Shown: positions 29,549 through 39,717, counted from the first letter of the stretch. The stretch is 64,000 bases of DNA from Collinsella sp. MSK.8.10 (GCF_019041915.1 NZ_JAHPYF010000001.1:434001-498000), one strand, 5' to 3'. Program-made: numbers and translations. Notes: generated from the sequence alone by a model not told the origin.

Positions 29549-31402
29549 ATGCCGCTTTTCTCGCAACATACCGCCCGGTTCTCGCCGGACGTTCCTTTGG
29601 AGGGCACCAGCTCTCGCGAGCTGCTCAAGCGGTACCAGCCGCTCGAGACACTTACGACCGGCGGTTTTGGCTCCATCGAGATCTGCCGCGACACGCACCT
29701 GCGCCGCCGCGTCGCCATTAAGCGCATCCCCCTTATCAACGGTGCCGGCATGCCCGCCAGCGACATCATGGATGTCCTGCGCGAGGCGCACACCGCCGCC
29801 ATGCTTCAACATCCCAATATCGTGCAGGTCATCGACTTTACGCACGACACAGCCTATGCCTACCTGGTTATGGAATATGTCGATGGCATGTCGCTGGCCG
29901 AATTTTTGCATCGCGTGGACGGCCACTCACTTACCTTTGACGAGGCCGCGGCCATTGCCGATGCCCTGGGCCAGGCGCTCACCTTCGCCCATAGTAATGG
30001 CGTGCTCCACCTGGACATTAAGCCCGCCAACGTGCTCATCGACCACTCGGGCAATGTAAAGCTCACCGACTTTGGCATGGCGCGACTGTCGTCCGCCGGT
30101 GGCTTTGGCGGCTCGCGCGGCGGCACCATCGGCTACATGCCGCCCGAGCAGCTCGATATCGAGACCGGCACGGTCGATGAGCGCGCCGATATCTTTGCCC
30201 TCGCCTGTGTGATCTACGAGGGCCTGTGCGGCAGCGCTCCCTTTATGGCGGCCACGCCCGCCGACTCGCTCGACCGCATCATCGGCGGCGCCACCTATCC
30301 CGGCGAGCTGATACCACACTTTCCCCCGGGAGCCGAGGCCGCGCTCATGAGCGCGCTCTCCCCCATGCCGCAGGACCGCCCCAACAGCATCGAGGCATTT
30401 TGCGACCAGCTCCTTGCCGGTCTGGGCAGCGTGCGCGAGGGCCGTCGCAGCCTGGAGCAAATGGTTGGCGAACTTTCGGATGACGAGCAGGAGCTCGACG
30501 ATATCGAGCCGTCGCACTACGAGGACGACGCCATTGAGGTCGACCCCGCACTCGGCTGGGCGGGCACGCGCTGGAGCCATGCGCGCGACTACACCATGCG
30601 CACTATCTCGGCGCTAACGTGCGGCACCTTTAGCTTTTTGCTGATGCAAACGGCCGGGGTCGCGACGCTTCCCGGCCTGGTCATTGCGGCCATCGCGATC
30701 GGAGCGGCGGCTGGCCTGGCCCCCCAGATTGGCTCGGCCATCTCGGCTGTGGGCTTTTTGGTGCTCATGGCCAACGCCACCATGCAGGCACAGGGCATCC
30801 TGTCGATGCTGCCCGTCGCGGTGATCTTTGCCGCTGCCATGTCCGGTTGGTGGATCGCCTGGGGTCGCACCGAGACTGCCGCGAGCGCCACGCTCACCTG
30901 TGCACTCGCGCTTGGCTGTCTGACCGGCAATACCTTCCTGGCAGCTGGGGTCGCCGCCGGCGTCGCGTCATTTTGGCTCGGCCCGGCAAGCGCCGCCGCG
31001 GCAACGGGCATGGGCGCGCTTTTTGCCCGTCTGGCCACGGTCGCGCTTTCAGCCGAAGGCGTGCTGGGGCTCGGTAACGTTGCCGCAGCGCTGGGAGACC
31101 CGCTCCTTTGGGCTGCCTTTGTGCTGGTCGCGGCAACTGCCGCGGCGTCATCTGCGCTGCTCAATGTCCATGCCAAGCGTGCCAATCAGGGCTCAAACCT
31201 TGCCGCAATCGCCGCCATCGCTGTCACCGGCATCGGCTGCGCAGCGGCGTCCTGTCTTGCACACCATATGGAAATTGCCAGCCTTGCAGCCGCGGTCATC
31301 GCCAAGGCGGCGGTTGCGGGAATCCTATCCTCTATAATCGTTGGGATATGCCTATATTTGCTCGGATACCAAAGAACCTATACGGAGAGTGATCTTTCGT
31401 GA
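29549..31402 (+). CDS. Membrane Ser/Thr protein kinase at the head of the cell-wall operon
   Basis: A 617-residue kinase. The kinase domain (about 29-290) has the loop TGGFGSIEI, Lys in VAIKRIP, the catalytic loop HLDIKPANVL, DFGMAR and MPPEQ. Arg of the usual HRD is Leu, a non-RD form. The C-terminal half holds about eight hydrophobic segments, unlike PknA of mycobacteria, which has one. The ATG at 29549 follows GAGGG; a TTG two codons upstream is possible. It starts an operon with fhaA, fhaB, pstP, rodA-pbp and pknB, and overlaps fhaA by 4 nt. Confidence 0.85.
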   Translation: MPLFSQHTARFSPDVPLEGTSSRELLKRYQPLETLTTGGFGSIEICRDTHLRRRVAIKRIPLINGAGMPASDIMDVLREAHTAAMLQHPNIVQVIDFTHDTAYAYLVMEYVDGMSLAEFLHRVDGHSLTFDEAAAIADALGQALTFAHSNGVLHLDIKPANVLIDHSGNVKLTDFGMARLSSAGGFGGSRGGTIGYMPPEQLDIETGTVDERADIFALACVIYEGLCGSAPFMAATPADSLDRIIGGATYPGELIPHFPPGAEAALMSALSPMPQDRPNSIEAFCDQLLAGLGSVREGRRSLEQMVGELSDDEQELDDIEPSHYEDDAIEVDPALGWAGTRWSHARDYTMRTISALTCGTFSFLLMQTAGVATLPGLVIAAIAIGAAAGLAPQIGSAISAVGFLVLMANATMQAQGILSMLPVAVIFAAAMSGWWIAWGRTETAASATLTCALALGCLTGNTFLAAGVAAGVASFWLGPASAAAATGMGALFARLATVALSAEGVLGLGNVAAALGDPLLWAAFVLVAATAAASSALLNVHAKRANQGSNLAAIAAIAVTGIGCAAASCLAHHMEIASLAAAVIAKAAVAGILSSIIVGICLYLLGYQRTYTESDLS

Positions 31403-32412
31403 ACTTCCTGAACATCTTCGAGGACCACGTGGCCGGCATCTTCGGTGCCACCCGTGCCCCGTTCTCCTTTAAGAAGCTTGCCAAGCAGGCCGCTCGCGAC
31501 ATGGAGGATCAGACTCTGGTGATTAACGGCGTCAACACGGCGCCGGCACTCTATACCATCCTTATCGCCGCCGACGACGATCCCATGCTCGCCCCGTTCT
31601 ACCCCGAGCTTTCGCGCGAGGTCCGCGAGTTCGTGAAGGCGCAGGCCGAAAAGCGCCGCTATGTCTTTGTCGGCGAGCCCCTCGTGCGCTTTATGATCGA
31701 TCCGCAGCTGCGCGCCGGCAAGTTCTCGGTCTTTGCCGAGAACGTCGATGCCCCCACGCTCGGCCGCCTGTACGAAGAAGAGCGCGCCTATCAGAACGGC
31801 CTGGGCCAGAACAACTCCGCGGCAAGCCGTGCCGCCAGCGCCCCGCGCGCCGGCCAGCAGCAGTTTGCCGCCCCGCAGCAGCAGCGCCCCGCCGCCATGC
31901 CCCAGCAGCAGCCGACGCCTCGCGCCGCCGCTCCCGACCCGCTTGCCGTGGCAGACCCCTTCGCGCCTAGCGTCCCCGACCCCGCCGCCGCACCCATCCC
32001 GGTGCCGCAGACCGTCTCGCGCGACGCGCTTGCCGGCATGGGCGGAGCCGCCGCGACCGGTGCCGCCGTGGGCCTAGGCGCCGCAGCCGGCATCGCCTCC
32101 AACATGGCGAGCACTCGCGCCCCGCAGCGCCCGCTCGCCCAGCTCGTCGACGTCGTGAGCGGCGAGAGCCATAGCATCACCTCCGCACAGGTGACCATCG
32201 GTCGCGAGCGCTCAGTTTCCGACATTGCCCTGCGCGACCCCAACGTGTCGCGCCGCCACGCCCAGCTCACCTTTACGGGCTCGGATTGGTCGATCGAGGA
32301 CCTCAATTCCACCAACGGCACGCTCGTCAACAACCGCCGCATTACGCGCTGCCCGCTGCGCAACGGCGATCTGCTGACGTTTGGCCTGAGTACCTTTGAA
32401 TTTAGGGGATAG
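31399..32412 (+). CDS. fhaA: FhaA: DUF3662 and FHA domain protein
   Basis: A 337-residue protein. The first 115 residues match the FhaA N-terminal domain (DUF3662), with FSFKKLAKQAARDME. A Gln/Pro/Ala-rich linker with two short hydrophobic patches follows, then an FHA domain (about 255-335) with VTIGRERSVSDIALRD, VSRRHAQLTF and STNGTLVNNRR, which binds phosphothreonine. In mycobacteria FhaA is a substrate of PknB and acts with the MurJ/RodA wall machinery. The start is GTG at 31399, preceded by GGAG. Confidence 0.9.
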   Translation: MNFLNIFEDHVAGIFGATRAPFSFKKLAKQAARDMEDQTLVINGVNTAPALYTILIAADDDPMLAPFYPELSREVREFVKAQAEKRRYVFVGEPLVRFMIDPQLRAGKFSVFAENVDAPTLGRLYEEERAYQNGLGQNNSAASRAASAPRAGQQQFAAPQQQRPAAMPQQQPTPRAAAPDPLAVADPFAPSVPDPAAAPIPVPQTVSRDALAGMGGAAATGAAVGLGAAAGIASNMASTRAPQRPLAQLVDVVSGESHSITSAQVTIGRERSVSDIALRDPNVSRRHAQLTFTGSDWSIEDLNSTNGTLVNNRRITRCPLRNGDLLTFGLSTFEFRG

Positions 32413-32418
32413 TCGCTT

Positions 32419-32835
32419 ATGAACATCGATATCGTCCTTTTTGCAGGCCGCATCGTCCTGGTCGCCCTGCTCTATATCTTCTTGTTCGCCGTCATGAAGA
32501 CCGGCGTGGGACTTGTGCGCGGGCAGCGCCGCGACTCGGCTATCTGGACGATCGATGTGGACAAGGGTCCGCGCGGTATCCGCGGCATCCACGTAGACAT
32601 GCTCGGCCCCGTCATCGTCGGTCGCTCGCCATCTTCGGACATCTGCATCAACGAACCGTTCGTCTCGGCCTCGCATGCGCGCTTTTCGCTGCAGGGCCCG
32701 GCACTCATCATCGAGGACCTCAACTCGCTTAACGGCACGCTCGTCAACGGCCGCCAGCTCGTGGAGCCCGCAACGCTGCGCGAGGGCGACGAAGTCCAGA
32801 TTGGCGACGTGGTCATGAAGGTGAACCGTCGATGA
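32419..32835 (+). CDS. fhaB: FhaB/FipA: membrane-anchored FHA protein
   Basis: A 138-residue protein with one N-terminal membrane segment (about 5-27) and an FHA domain: VIVGRSPSSDICI, VSASHARFSL and LNSLNGTLVNGRQL. It matches mycobacterial FhaB (FipA), which links the kinase pathway to cell division and wall synthesis. Its stop overlaps the pstP start by 4 nt. Confidence 0.9.
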   Translation: MNIDIVLFAGRIVLVALLYIFLFAVMKTGVGLVRGQRRDSAIWTIDVDKGPRGIRGIHVDMLGPVIVGRSPSSDICINEPFVSASHARFSLQGPALIIEDLNSLNGTLVNGRQLVEPATLREGDEVQIGDVVMKVNRR

Positions 32836-34631
32836 TCGACGAGGAGAACAAGTCCGCAACTATGACCGAGGCACCGGCCGCCACCACAGCTGCGCCGGCC
32901 CACGCCGCTCCGGCAGGCTCCGCACCCGTGGAGCCCGAGGACACCGTGTTCTCCCTGCCTCTTTCGCATGTAACGCATGATATTTCGGATCTCGCCGATA
33001 ACGAGGACGAAGCGGATGCCGTAGCGGTGCCCATCGGCGCACATGCTGCGGAACAGCCCACAGCGCCCGAAGCAACCCCGGCGCCGGCTCACTTTGCAGA
33101 GCCCGTCGCCGCGGCAATCAACGAGAGCGCTGCGGTGTTTGCGGCACCCGAGCCCGCCGCGCCGGCGTTTCCCATAGCCCCGGCATCCGAGGTTGCGCCC
33201 GCGTCTACGCCGGCGCCCGAGCCTATAGACGTCAGCCCGCAAGACGACGAGTCGACCGCCCGCGTGTCCGAGGAGCCCGACTCCCCGGACACCGACAATT
33301 CCGAATCAAACGCCGAGACCGACACCGTCTCTCCCGGTGACACCGCCGAGATCGACGTTGCTGCCGTTGAGGCCAAGCTCAAAGACCCCGGCTCGACCAT
33401 GAGCTTTGAGCCCCTGACCGAGGAGCGCATCGAGACCGACTCGACCTATGATGCCGGTACCACCACGCAACTCATGTGGGGCGCCCGCTCCGACGTTGGC
33501 TGTGTGCGCCCGCACAATGAGGATTCCTACCTGGTGCAGTCGCCGCTCTTTTGCGTATGCGACGGCATGGGTGGTCACGCCGCCGGCGAGGTAGCCTCTT
33601 CTATCGCTGTCGAGACTATAGCCAAGACGGCCCCACAGTCCGCCGACGCAGCACGCCTGGCCGCAGCCGTCGAGGCAGCCAACGCCGCCGTAATCGAGGC
33701 GGCCCTGAACGGCCTGGGCAAGCCCGGCATGGGCTGCACAGCCACCTGCGCCTATATCGAAAACGATACGCTCGCCATCGCCCACGTGGGCGACTCGCGC
33801 GCCTACCTGCTCCACGAGGGCACGCTCATCCGCGTGACCCGCGACCACTCCTACGTGGAGGAGCTCGTGGACGCCGGCGAGATCACGGCAGACGAGGCTC
33901 GCGTCCACCCCAACCGTTCGGTCATCACCCGCGCACTGGGCTCGGACCCCGCCATGTATGCCGACCACTTCACTCTGCATATCGAGGAAGGCGACCGCCT
34001 GATCCTGTGCTCCGACGGCCTTTCGAGCATGATTCCCGATAGCGATATCGAGAACATCGCCACGCAGTCCTCAACCGCGCAAATCTGCGTCGACAACCTA
34101 GTGGACGCGGCGCTTGCCGCCGGCGGCCACGACAACGTGACCGTAGTAGTCGTTGACCTGGTTGACGATGGCGTCATGCGCGAGGCGCAACGCGTGCGTC
34201 GCCGCAACGTTACTATCGCCGCCATCCTGGCCCTCGTCTTTGTGCTGGCAGCTGGCATCTGGGCCTACACGGGTGTCACCGGCTCGTACTACCTGGGTAC
34301 CTACCAGGGCAATGTCGCCGTCTGGCGCGGCCTGCCCGGCAAGCCACTCGGACTCAAGCTCCACTGGCTCGAAAGCGAAACCAGCATCAAGCTGTCCGAC
34401 CTGCCCGAAGACACGCAAAACCGCCTCAAGGCGGGCATTCCGCAAACAAGTGTCGACGATGCGCAGGACACGATATCCAAGTACCGCCACCAGATCGACG
34501 AGGAGCAGACCCGCCAGGTGATCGACGCGCAAACGATTCGCGACAACACCAATCAGGGATCGACCTCCAAATCAGATTCCGAGAAAACCGCCGAACAGTC
34601 CGCCGAGGCCGAAGCCTCCGATAAGAATTAG
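32832..34631 (+). CDS. pstP: PP2C-type Ser/Thr phosphatase PstP
   Basis: A 599-residue phosphatase that reverses the action of the operon's kinases. The PP2C domain starts only at about residue 215, after a long Ala/Pro/Glu-rich extension that mycobacterial PstP lacks. Catalytic motifs are RPHNEDSYL, VCDGMGGHAAGE, HVGDSRAYLL, LCSDGLSSM and HDNVTVVVVD, which hold the metal-binding Asp residues. One membrane segment lies at about 460-482, and an extracytoplasmic tail of about 115 residues ends in charged low-complexity sequence. Confidence 0.92.
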   Translation: MIDEENKSATMTEAPAATTAAPAHAAPAGSAPVEPEDTVFSLPLSHVTHDISDLADNEDEADAVAVPIGAHAAEQPTAPEATPAPAHFAEPVAAAINESAAVFAAPEPAAPAFPIAPASEVAPASTPAPEPIDVSPQDDESTARVSEEPDSPDTDNSESNAETDTVSPGDTAEIDVAAVEAKLKDPGSTMSFEPLTEERIETDSTYDAGTTTQLMWGARSDVGCVRPHNEDSYLVQSPLFCVCDGMGGHAAGEVASSIAVETIAKTAPQSADAARLAAAVEAANAAVIEAALNGLGKPGMGCTATCAYIENDTLAIAHVGDSRAYLLHEGTLIRVTRDHSYVEELVDAGEITADEARVHPNRSVITRALGSDPAMYADHFTLHIEEGDRLILCSDGLSSMIPDSDIENIATQSSTAQICVDNLVDAALAAGGHDNVTVVVVDLVDDGVMREAQRVRRRNVTIAAILALVFVLAAGIWAYTGVTGSYYLGTYQGNVAVWRGLPGKPLGLKLHWLESETSIKLSDLPEDTQNRLKAGIPQTSVDDAQDTISKYRHQIDEEQTRQVIDAQTIRDNTNQGSTSKSDSEKTAEQSAEAEASDKN

Positions 34632-34647
34632 AAAGGGAGTGCCGCTT

Positions 34648-37518
34648 ATGAGTCGCCGCAACACCGAGCTGCTCTTGCTCATCGCCTCGGCGTTCCCCGT
34701 CATCCTGCTGTATGCGATGTACGTCCTCACCGCGGGCGCTGCCATCTCCTTTGAGACGCTCGCCGTACCGATCGGCCTCTTTGCCGCCTTTGCCGCGGCC
34801 CACATTGCCGTGCGCATCTTGGCGCCCGGTGCCGACCCCGCCATCCTGCCCATCGTATTTATACTTTCGGGCATCGGCATCACGTTCGTGACGCGTCTCG
34901 CCCCCGCTCTCGCCATCTCACAGCTCATCATCCTGTTTGTCTCGGTGGCGCTCATGGTGGGAACGCTTGCACTAGTCAAAAACCTCGACGTGGTCATGCG
35001 CTACAAGTACACCTTTGGCATCATCGGCATCATTCTGCTGATGCTGCCTATCTTTATCGGCACCACGATCTCGGGCTCCAAGCTGTGGATTCGCATCGCG
35101 GGCTTTACCATCCAGCCTGGCGAGTTCGCCAAGGTCTTTATCGTGCTGTTCCTGGCCGGGTACCTGGCCGAGAACCGCGAGCTACTCTCCATCTCCAACC
35201 GCAAGATCCTGGGCTTTAAGATCCCTCGCCTGCGACTGCTGCTGCCGCTGTTTGCCGTGTGGGGTGTGTGCCTGCTCGTCGTCGTCTTCGAACGCGACCT
35301 GGGTTCGGCCGTGCTGTTCTACACCATCTTCTTGCTGATGCTCTACGTTGCCACGGGGCGCTTTTCGTATGTCGTTATCGGCCTTGCGCTCTTAGCCGTT
35401 GGAGCCGTGGGCGCCTACAAGTTCCTGTCGCACGTTCAGGTGCGTTTCCAGGTTTGGGTCGATCCGTTTAAGGACGCCCAGGGCCAGGGCTACCAGATCG
35501 TCCAGTCGCTCTTCTCGCTTGCCGACGGCGGTCTGGTCGGCGTTGGCATCGGCAACGGGATGGCCAACAACATCCCCGTCGTCGAGTCCGACTTTATCTT
35601 CTCGGCCATCGGCGAGGAGATGGGTCTTTTGGGCGGCGGCGCCGTGCTCATCCTGTTTATGCTCTTTGCCGTGCGTGGCCTCACCACGGCTGCCCGCGCT
35701 AAATCCGACCTCGCCGCCTTTAGCGCCACGGGCCTTACGGCCGCCATCAGCTTCCAGGCCTTCTTGATCGTTGGCGGCGTTACCCGCCTGATCCCGCTGA
35801 CCGGCGTCACCTTGCCCTTTATGAGCCAGGGCGGCTCCTCGCTGCTGGCGAGCTTTATCATCGTCGCGCTCCTGCTGCGCGCCGGTGACGAGGCGACCGG
35901 ACGCGAGGCCGAGCTTACCGGCACCGGCACCATGGCCGCCATCACCGATGATCAGGTCGCATCTGCCGCCGCCCCGACGGGCACGCGCTTTGCCACCTCG
36001 TCTTCCTACGGCAGCGGCAGCCATTCCGTCGGCTCGCGCATGCGCCGTCGCCTGCTCGACACACCTGAATCCGGTGTGCTCGGCCGCGTGGCGCTCGCCA
36101 ACCGTCTAACCCGCGCGGTGCTCGCCTTTACGGCGCTGTTCGCCATCCTTATCGGCAACCTCACCTATGTCCAGGTCATCAAGGCCAAGGACTATCAGGA
36201 CATGCCGACCAACAACCACACCATCGCCCGCTCCAAGTACATCCAGCGCGGTTCCATCATCACGTCCGACGGCGTGACGCTGGCCGAGTCGCTGCAACAG
36301 GAGGACGGCACCTACGTACGCTCCTACCCCAACGGTAACCTGGCAGCGCACGTGGTTGGCTACGTGAGCCAGCAGTATGGCACCACCGCCATCGAGAGCG
36401 TCATGAACGACACGCTCACCGGCTCTAAGGATTACTCCAGCTGGAACAACGCCATCGCGTCGCTCGCGGGCCAGACCCAGCCGGGCAACACCGCCAAGCT
36501 CACCATCGACTCGCGCATCCAGACGGCTGCCGAGCAGGCACTCAAGGGCTTTAAGGGCGCTGTAGTGGTCATCGACCCGCGTACCGGCGCGGTGCTCGCA
36601 TGTGCCAGCTCGCCCACCTACGACAACACCAACATCGATGCCCTGCTGCAGACGGGCGGCGGCGAGGACGGCTCCATGTACAATCGCGCCATGGACGCGC
36701 TGTACACGCCGGGCTCAACGTTTAAGGTCGTTACGCTTTCCGCGGCACTCGAGACCGGTGCCGCCAGCCTTACCAGCACCTACCAGGCGCCCGGCTCCAT
36801 GGACATCGGCAACGCACCGGTCACCAACTATGCCAACGAGAGCTACGGCACCATCAGCCTGCAGCAGGCCTTTGCCGTGTCCTCCAACGTCGTCTTTGGC
36901 CAGGTGGCAAACGAAGTTGGCGCAAACACGCTCGTACAGTTTGCCAACGCCTTTGGCTACGGCCAAAAGCTCGGCCAGGACCTGACCTCCGCGGCCTCCA
37001 TCATGGCCGACCCGTCGCTCATGACCGAGTGGGAGACCGCCTGGGCCGGCGCCGGCCAGCCTGTCGGCATGGACCACACGCCCGGCCCGCAGACCACCGT
37101 CATGCAAAACGCCGTGATTGCCGCCGCCATCGCTAACAGCGGCGTGGTCATGGACCCGTACTTTGTAGCCCAGGTACTCGCCCCGGACGGAACCGTGGTC
37201 AAGACCACGCAGTCCCGCTCGCTGGGTCAGGCCGTCAGCTCCGCCACGGCCGACCAGGTCAAGCAGGCCATGCTTGCCGTCGTCCAGTCCGGCACCGGCA
37301 CCGATGCCCAGATCCCCGGCGTCAAGGTCGCCGGCAAGACCGGCTCGGCCGAGACCGGCGGCACCAACGTCAACTCGATGTTCGTTGGCTTTGCACCTTA
37401 CGATTCACCCACAGTCGCCATCTCGGTGGCCTTGGAGGATTTCGACAAGCATGACGTCAAGGCCGCCAAGATCGCCGGTATCGTCCTGACCGCGGCGCTT
37501 GCCGCACAGGGAGCGTGA
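34648..37518 (+). CDS. RodA/FtsW-type glycosyltransferase fused to a class B penicillin-binding protein
   Basis: A 956-residue fusion. The first 430 residues are a SEDS protein with about ten membrane segments; the catalytic-type Asp is in FERDLGSAVL (D217), and PFMSQGGSSLLASF near the end is the family signature. A linker and one more membrane segment (about 490-512) lead to a PBP transpeptidase: SxxK in PGSTFK (S690), SSN at 745-747 and KTG at 897-899. It would both polymerise glycan strands and crosslink peptides. Mycobacteria encode these as separate neighbours, rodA and pbpA. The ATG at 34648 follows GAAAGGGAG. Confidence 0.9.
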   Translation: MSRRNTELLLLIASAFPVILLYAMYVLTAGAAISFETLAVPIGLFAAFAAAHIAVRILAPGADPAILPIVFILSGIGITFVTRLAPALAISQLIILFVSVALMVGTLALVKNLDVVMRYKYTFGIIGIILLMLPIFIGTTISGSKLWIRIAGFTIQPGEFAKVFIVLFLAGYLAENRELLSISNRKILGFKIPRLRLLLPLFAVWGVCLLVVVFERDLGSAVLFYTIFLLMLYVATGRFSYVVIGLALLAVGAVGAYKFLSHVQVRFQVWVDPFKDAQGQGYQIVQSLFSLADGGLVGVGIGNGMANNIPVVESDFIFSAIGEEMGLLGGGAVLILFMLFAVRGLTTAARAKSDLAAFSATGLTAAISFQAFLIVGGVTRLIPLTGVTLPFMSQGGSSLLASFIIVALLLRAGDEATGREAELTGTGTMAAITDDQVASAAAPTGTRFATSSSYGSGSHSVGSRMRRRLLDTPESGVLGRVALANRLTRAVLAFTALFAILIGNLTYVQVIKAKDYQDMPTNNHTIARSKYIQRGSIITSDGVTLAESLQQEDGTYVRSYPNGNLAAHVVGYVSQQYGTTAIESVMNDTLTGSKDYSSWNNAIASLAGQTQPGNTAKLTIDSRIQTAAEQALKGFKGAVVVIDPRTGAVLACASSPTYDNTNIDALLQTGGGEDGSMYNRAMDALYTPGSTFKVVTLSAALETGAASLTSTYQAPGSMDIGNAPVTNYANESYGTISLQQAFAVSSNVVFGQVANEVGANTLVQFANAFGYGQKLGQDLTSAASIMADPSLMTEWETAWAGAGQPVGMDHTPGPQTTVMQNAVIAAAIANSGVVMDPYFVAQVLAPDGTVVKTTQSRSLGQAVSSATADQVKQAMLAVVQSGTGTDAQIPGVKVAGKTGSAETGGTNVNSMFVGFAPYDSPTVAISVALEDFDKHDVKAAKIAGIVLTAALAAQGA

Positions 37519-37650
37519 TGCCCATGATCGAATCGGACACCCGAGGCGCGCCGCGGCCGAAGAGTTAGCGGCAACGCGCCACACGGCCCCAGCGGCCACA
37601 TCGTAGGTACTACACACATCGTTGAGCGAATAGTTATGTTAGGAGCAGGA

Positions 37651-39612
37651 ATGGAACAGAGGGTCCTCGGGGGAAGATACCTCCTCAAGGATAAGGTGGG
37701 AACAGGCGGCATGGCGACCGTCTACCGTGCACAGGACCAGGTCCTCGACCGCACGGTTGCCGTCAAGATCATGCTGCCGCAGTATGCTGGCGACGCAACC
37801 TTCGCCGCACGCTTTAAGCAGGAGGCCCAGGCAGCAGCCGGTCTCTCCTCCCCCTATATCGTGGGCGTCTACGATTGGGGCAAGGACGGCGACACCTATT
37901 ACATCGTCATGGAGTACCTGCGCGGCACCGACCTTAAGAGCGGCATCAAGAGCCACGGCGCCCTCGACCCCAAGAAGGTCGCCCAGATCGGCTCGCAGAT
38001 CAGCTCCGCGCTTTCGGTCGCCCACAAGCACGAGATCATCCACCGCGACATTAAGCCGCAGAACATCATGGTGCTGCCCGACGGCAACATCAAGGTGATG
38101 GACTTTGGCATCGCGCGCGCCAAGAACAGCCACCTCACGCAAGACAACAACGTGCTGGGAACCGCCCACTACGTCAGCCCCGAGCAGACCCGCGGTCAGG
38201 ACCTCGGCCCCACCTCGGATATCTACTCGCTGGGCGTCGTGATGTACGAGTGCGCCACCGGCCGCGTTCCCTTTGACGGTGACGACGCCATCTCGGTCGC
38301 ACTCAAGCAAGTCAACGAGCTGCCTATTCCGCCGAGCCAGATCAACTCCGGTGTCGACGCCGACCTTGAGCGCATCATCCTCAAGTGCATGGAGAAGGAC
38401 CCGGCAAACCGCTTCCAGACCGCCGACGAGCTTCGTCAGGTGCTCAACAGCTACCTGTCGGGCCGTGCCGTCAACGTCTCGGAGCCCACGCGCATCATCG
38501 GTGCCCCCGGTGAGCTGGGCGCCACCAAGACTCGCGTGCTTTCCGATCAGACGCGCGCCATGGTGCGTCCCGTCTCGGGCGTGAGCGGCCAGAATACCGC
38601 CCGTAGCTCGGTTTCGGGCTCCACCGGCTCCTACGAGGTCGAAAAGCCCAAATCCAACAAGAACAAGATCATCGCCGCCGTGGTGGCAGCCGTTGCCGTC
38701 ATCGGCATCGTGGTGGCCTTTGCCACAGGACTCTTTGGCGGCGAGCAGGTCACCGTGCCCGATGTGCTGGGCAAGGACCAGCAGACTGCCGTCGAGCTGA
38801 TCAAGGAAGCCGGCCTCGAGGTCGGCACCATCGACCAAAGCTACAACGACGATGTCGACGAGGGCAAGGTCGCCGAGCAGACGCCCAACGGCAACACCAA
38901 GAAGGCCAAGGGCACCAAGGTGAACCTGGTAATCTCCAAGGGTCCCAAGCCCTCCGAGAAGGTTGAGGTTCCCCGGCTTGTCGGCCTGACCAAGGACCAG
39001 GCCGAGGCCGCGCTGGCAAGCGTTGGCCTGAAGGGCAACGCCTCCGAGGAGGCCAACGAGGCCGATGAGGGCCAGGTCTTTGAGCAGGGCACCGAAGCCG
39101 GTAAGGAAGTCGCGAAGGGCACGACCATCTCGTACAAGGTCTCGAGCGGCCCGGATACCACGTCCGTCCCCGATCTGACCGACATGACCGAGGCCCAGGC
39201 GCGCAACGCCCTCGATATGGCAGGCTTTGGCGTCGACGTTAGCTACCAGGAGAACGACTCGGTTACCGAGGGCACCGTGATCAGCTGGAACCCCAGTGGC
39301 AAGCAGAAGCCCGGCGCCACGATTACCGTCGTCATTGCCAAGAAGTCCGGCAAGGCCAGTGTTCCGGGCAACCTGTACGGCAAGAGCATCTCCGCCGCCG
39401 TCACCGCGCTCAACAACGCCGGTTTCTATAACATCGGCTTCTGTGACCAGAACGGCAATCCCGTAAGCGGTAACGAGGATGCCACCGTTACGGGCGTCTC
39501 CCCCACTGGCAAGCAGTCCACCGACAGCACGATTACGCTGACGGTCGCACTTTCTGGCTCGGGTTCGGGCTCTGGCTCGGGCACGGGTGACGATTCCGGT
39601 ACGACCAACTAG
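37651..39612 (+). CDS. pknB: PASTA-domain Ser/Thr kinase PknB/StkP
   Basis: A 653-residue receptor kinase that senses wall fragments. The kinase domain has GTGGMATVYRA, Lys39 in VAVKIM, the loop HRDIKPQNIM (D133), DFGIAR and GTAHYVSPEQ. One membrane segment lies at 338-362. Four PASTA repeats follow (about 366-645), three starting with VP or VPxL motifs and the fourth more diverged, then a Ser/Gly tail. The ATG at 37651 has AGGAG 6 nt upstream; one five codons earlier at 37636 has none. It is the last gene of the operon. Confidence 0.95.
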   Translation: MEQRVLGGRYLLKDKVGTGGMATVYRAQDQVLDRTVAVKIMLPQYAGDATFAARFKQEAQAAAGLSSPYIVGVYDWGKDGDTYYIVMEYLRGTDLKSGIKSHGALDPKKVAQIGSQISSALSVAHKHEIIHRDIKPQNIMVLPDGNIKVMDFGIARAKNSHLTQDNNVLGTAHYVSPEQTRGQDLGPTSDIYSLGVVMYECATGRVPFDGDDAISVALKQVNELPIPPSQINSGVDADLERIILKCMEKDPANRFQTADELRQVLNSYLSGRAVNVSEPTRIIGAPGELGATKTRVLSDQTRAMVRPVSGVSGQNTARSSVSGSTGSYEVEKPKSNKNKIIAAVVAAVAVIGIVVAFATGLFGGEQVTVPDVLGKDQQTAVELIKEAGLEVGTIDQSYNDDVDEGKVAEQTPNGNTKKAKGTKVNLVISKGPKPSEKVEVPRLVGLTKDQAEAALASVGLKGNASEEANEADEGQVFEQGTEAGKEVAKGTTISYKVSSGPDTTSVPDLTDMTEAQARNALDMAGFGVDVSYQENDSVTEGTVISWNPSGKQKPGATITVVIAKKSGKASVPGNLYGKSISAAVTALNNAGFYNIGFCDQNGNPVSGNEDATVTGVSPTGKQSTDSTITLTVALSGSGSGSGSGTGDDSGTTN

Positions 39613-39664
39613 TCGCCACCCCACCGCTCATCACGGCTCTCGCCGCAAACATATTCGCTCACAG

Positions 39665-39704
39665 GCGCCCGCTTGCTCCCCCAGCAAGCGGGCGCTTCGT
39701 TTTT
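39665..39704 (+). terminator. Terminator of the cell-wall operon
   Basis: A perfect 13-bp stem, GCGCCCGCTTGCT with AGCAAGCGGGCGC, around CCCCC, followed by TTCGTTTTT. It starts about 50 nt after the pknB stop. Confidence 0.92.
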
Positions 39705-39717
39705 GACATGGCATTGA

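Noticed and set aside
37639..39624. 661-codon open frame on the minus strand
   Set aside because: Antisense to pknB; no family motifs and biased composition.
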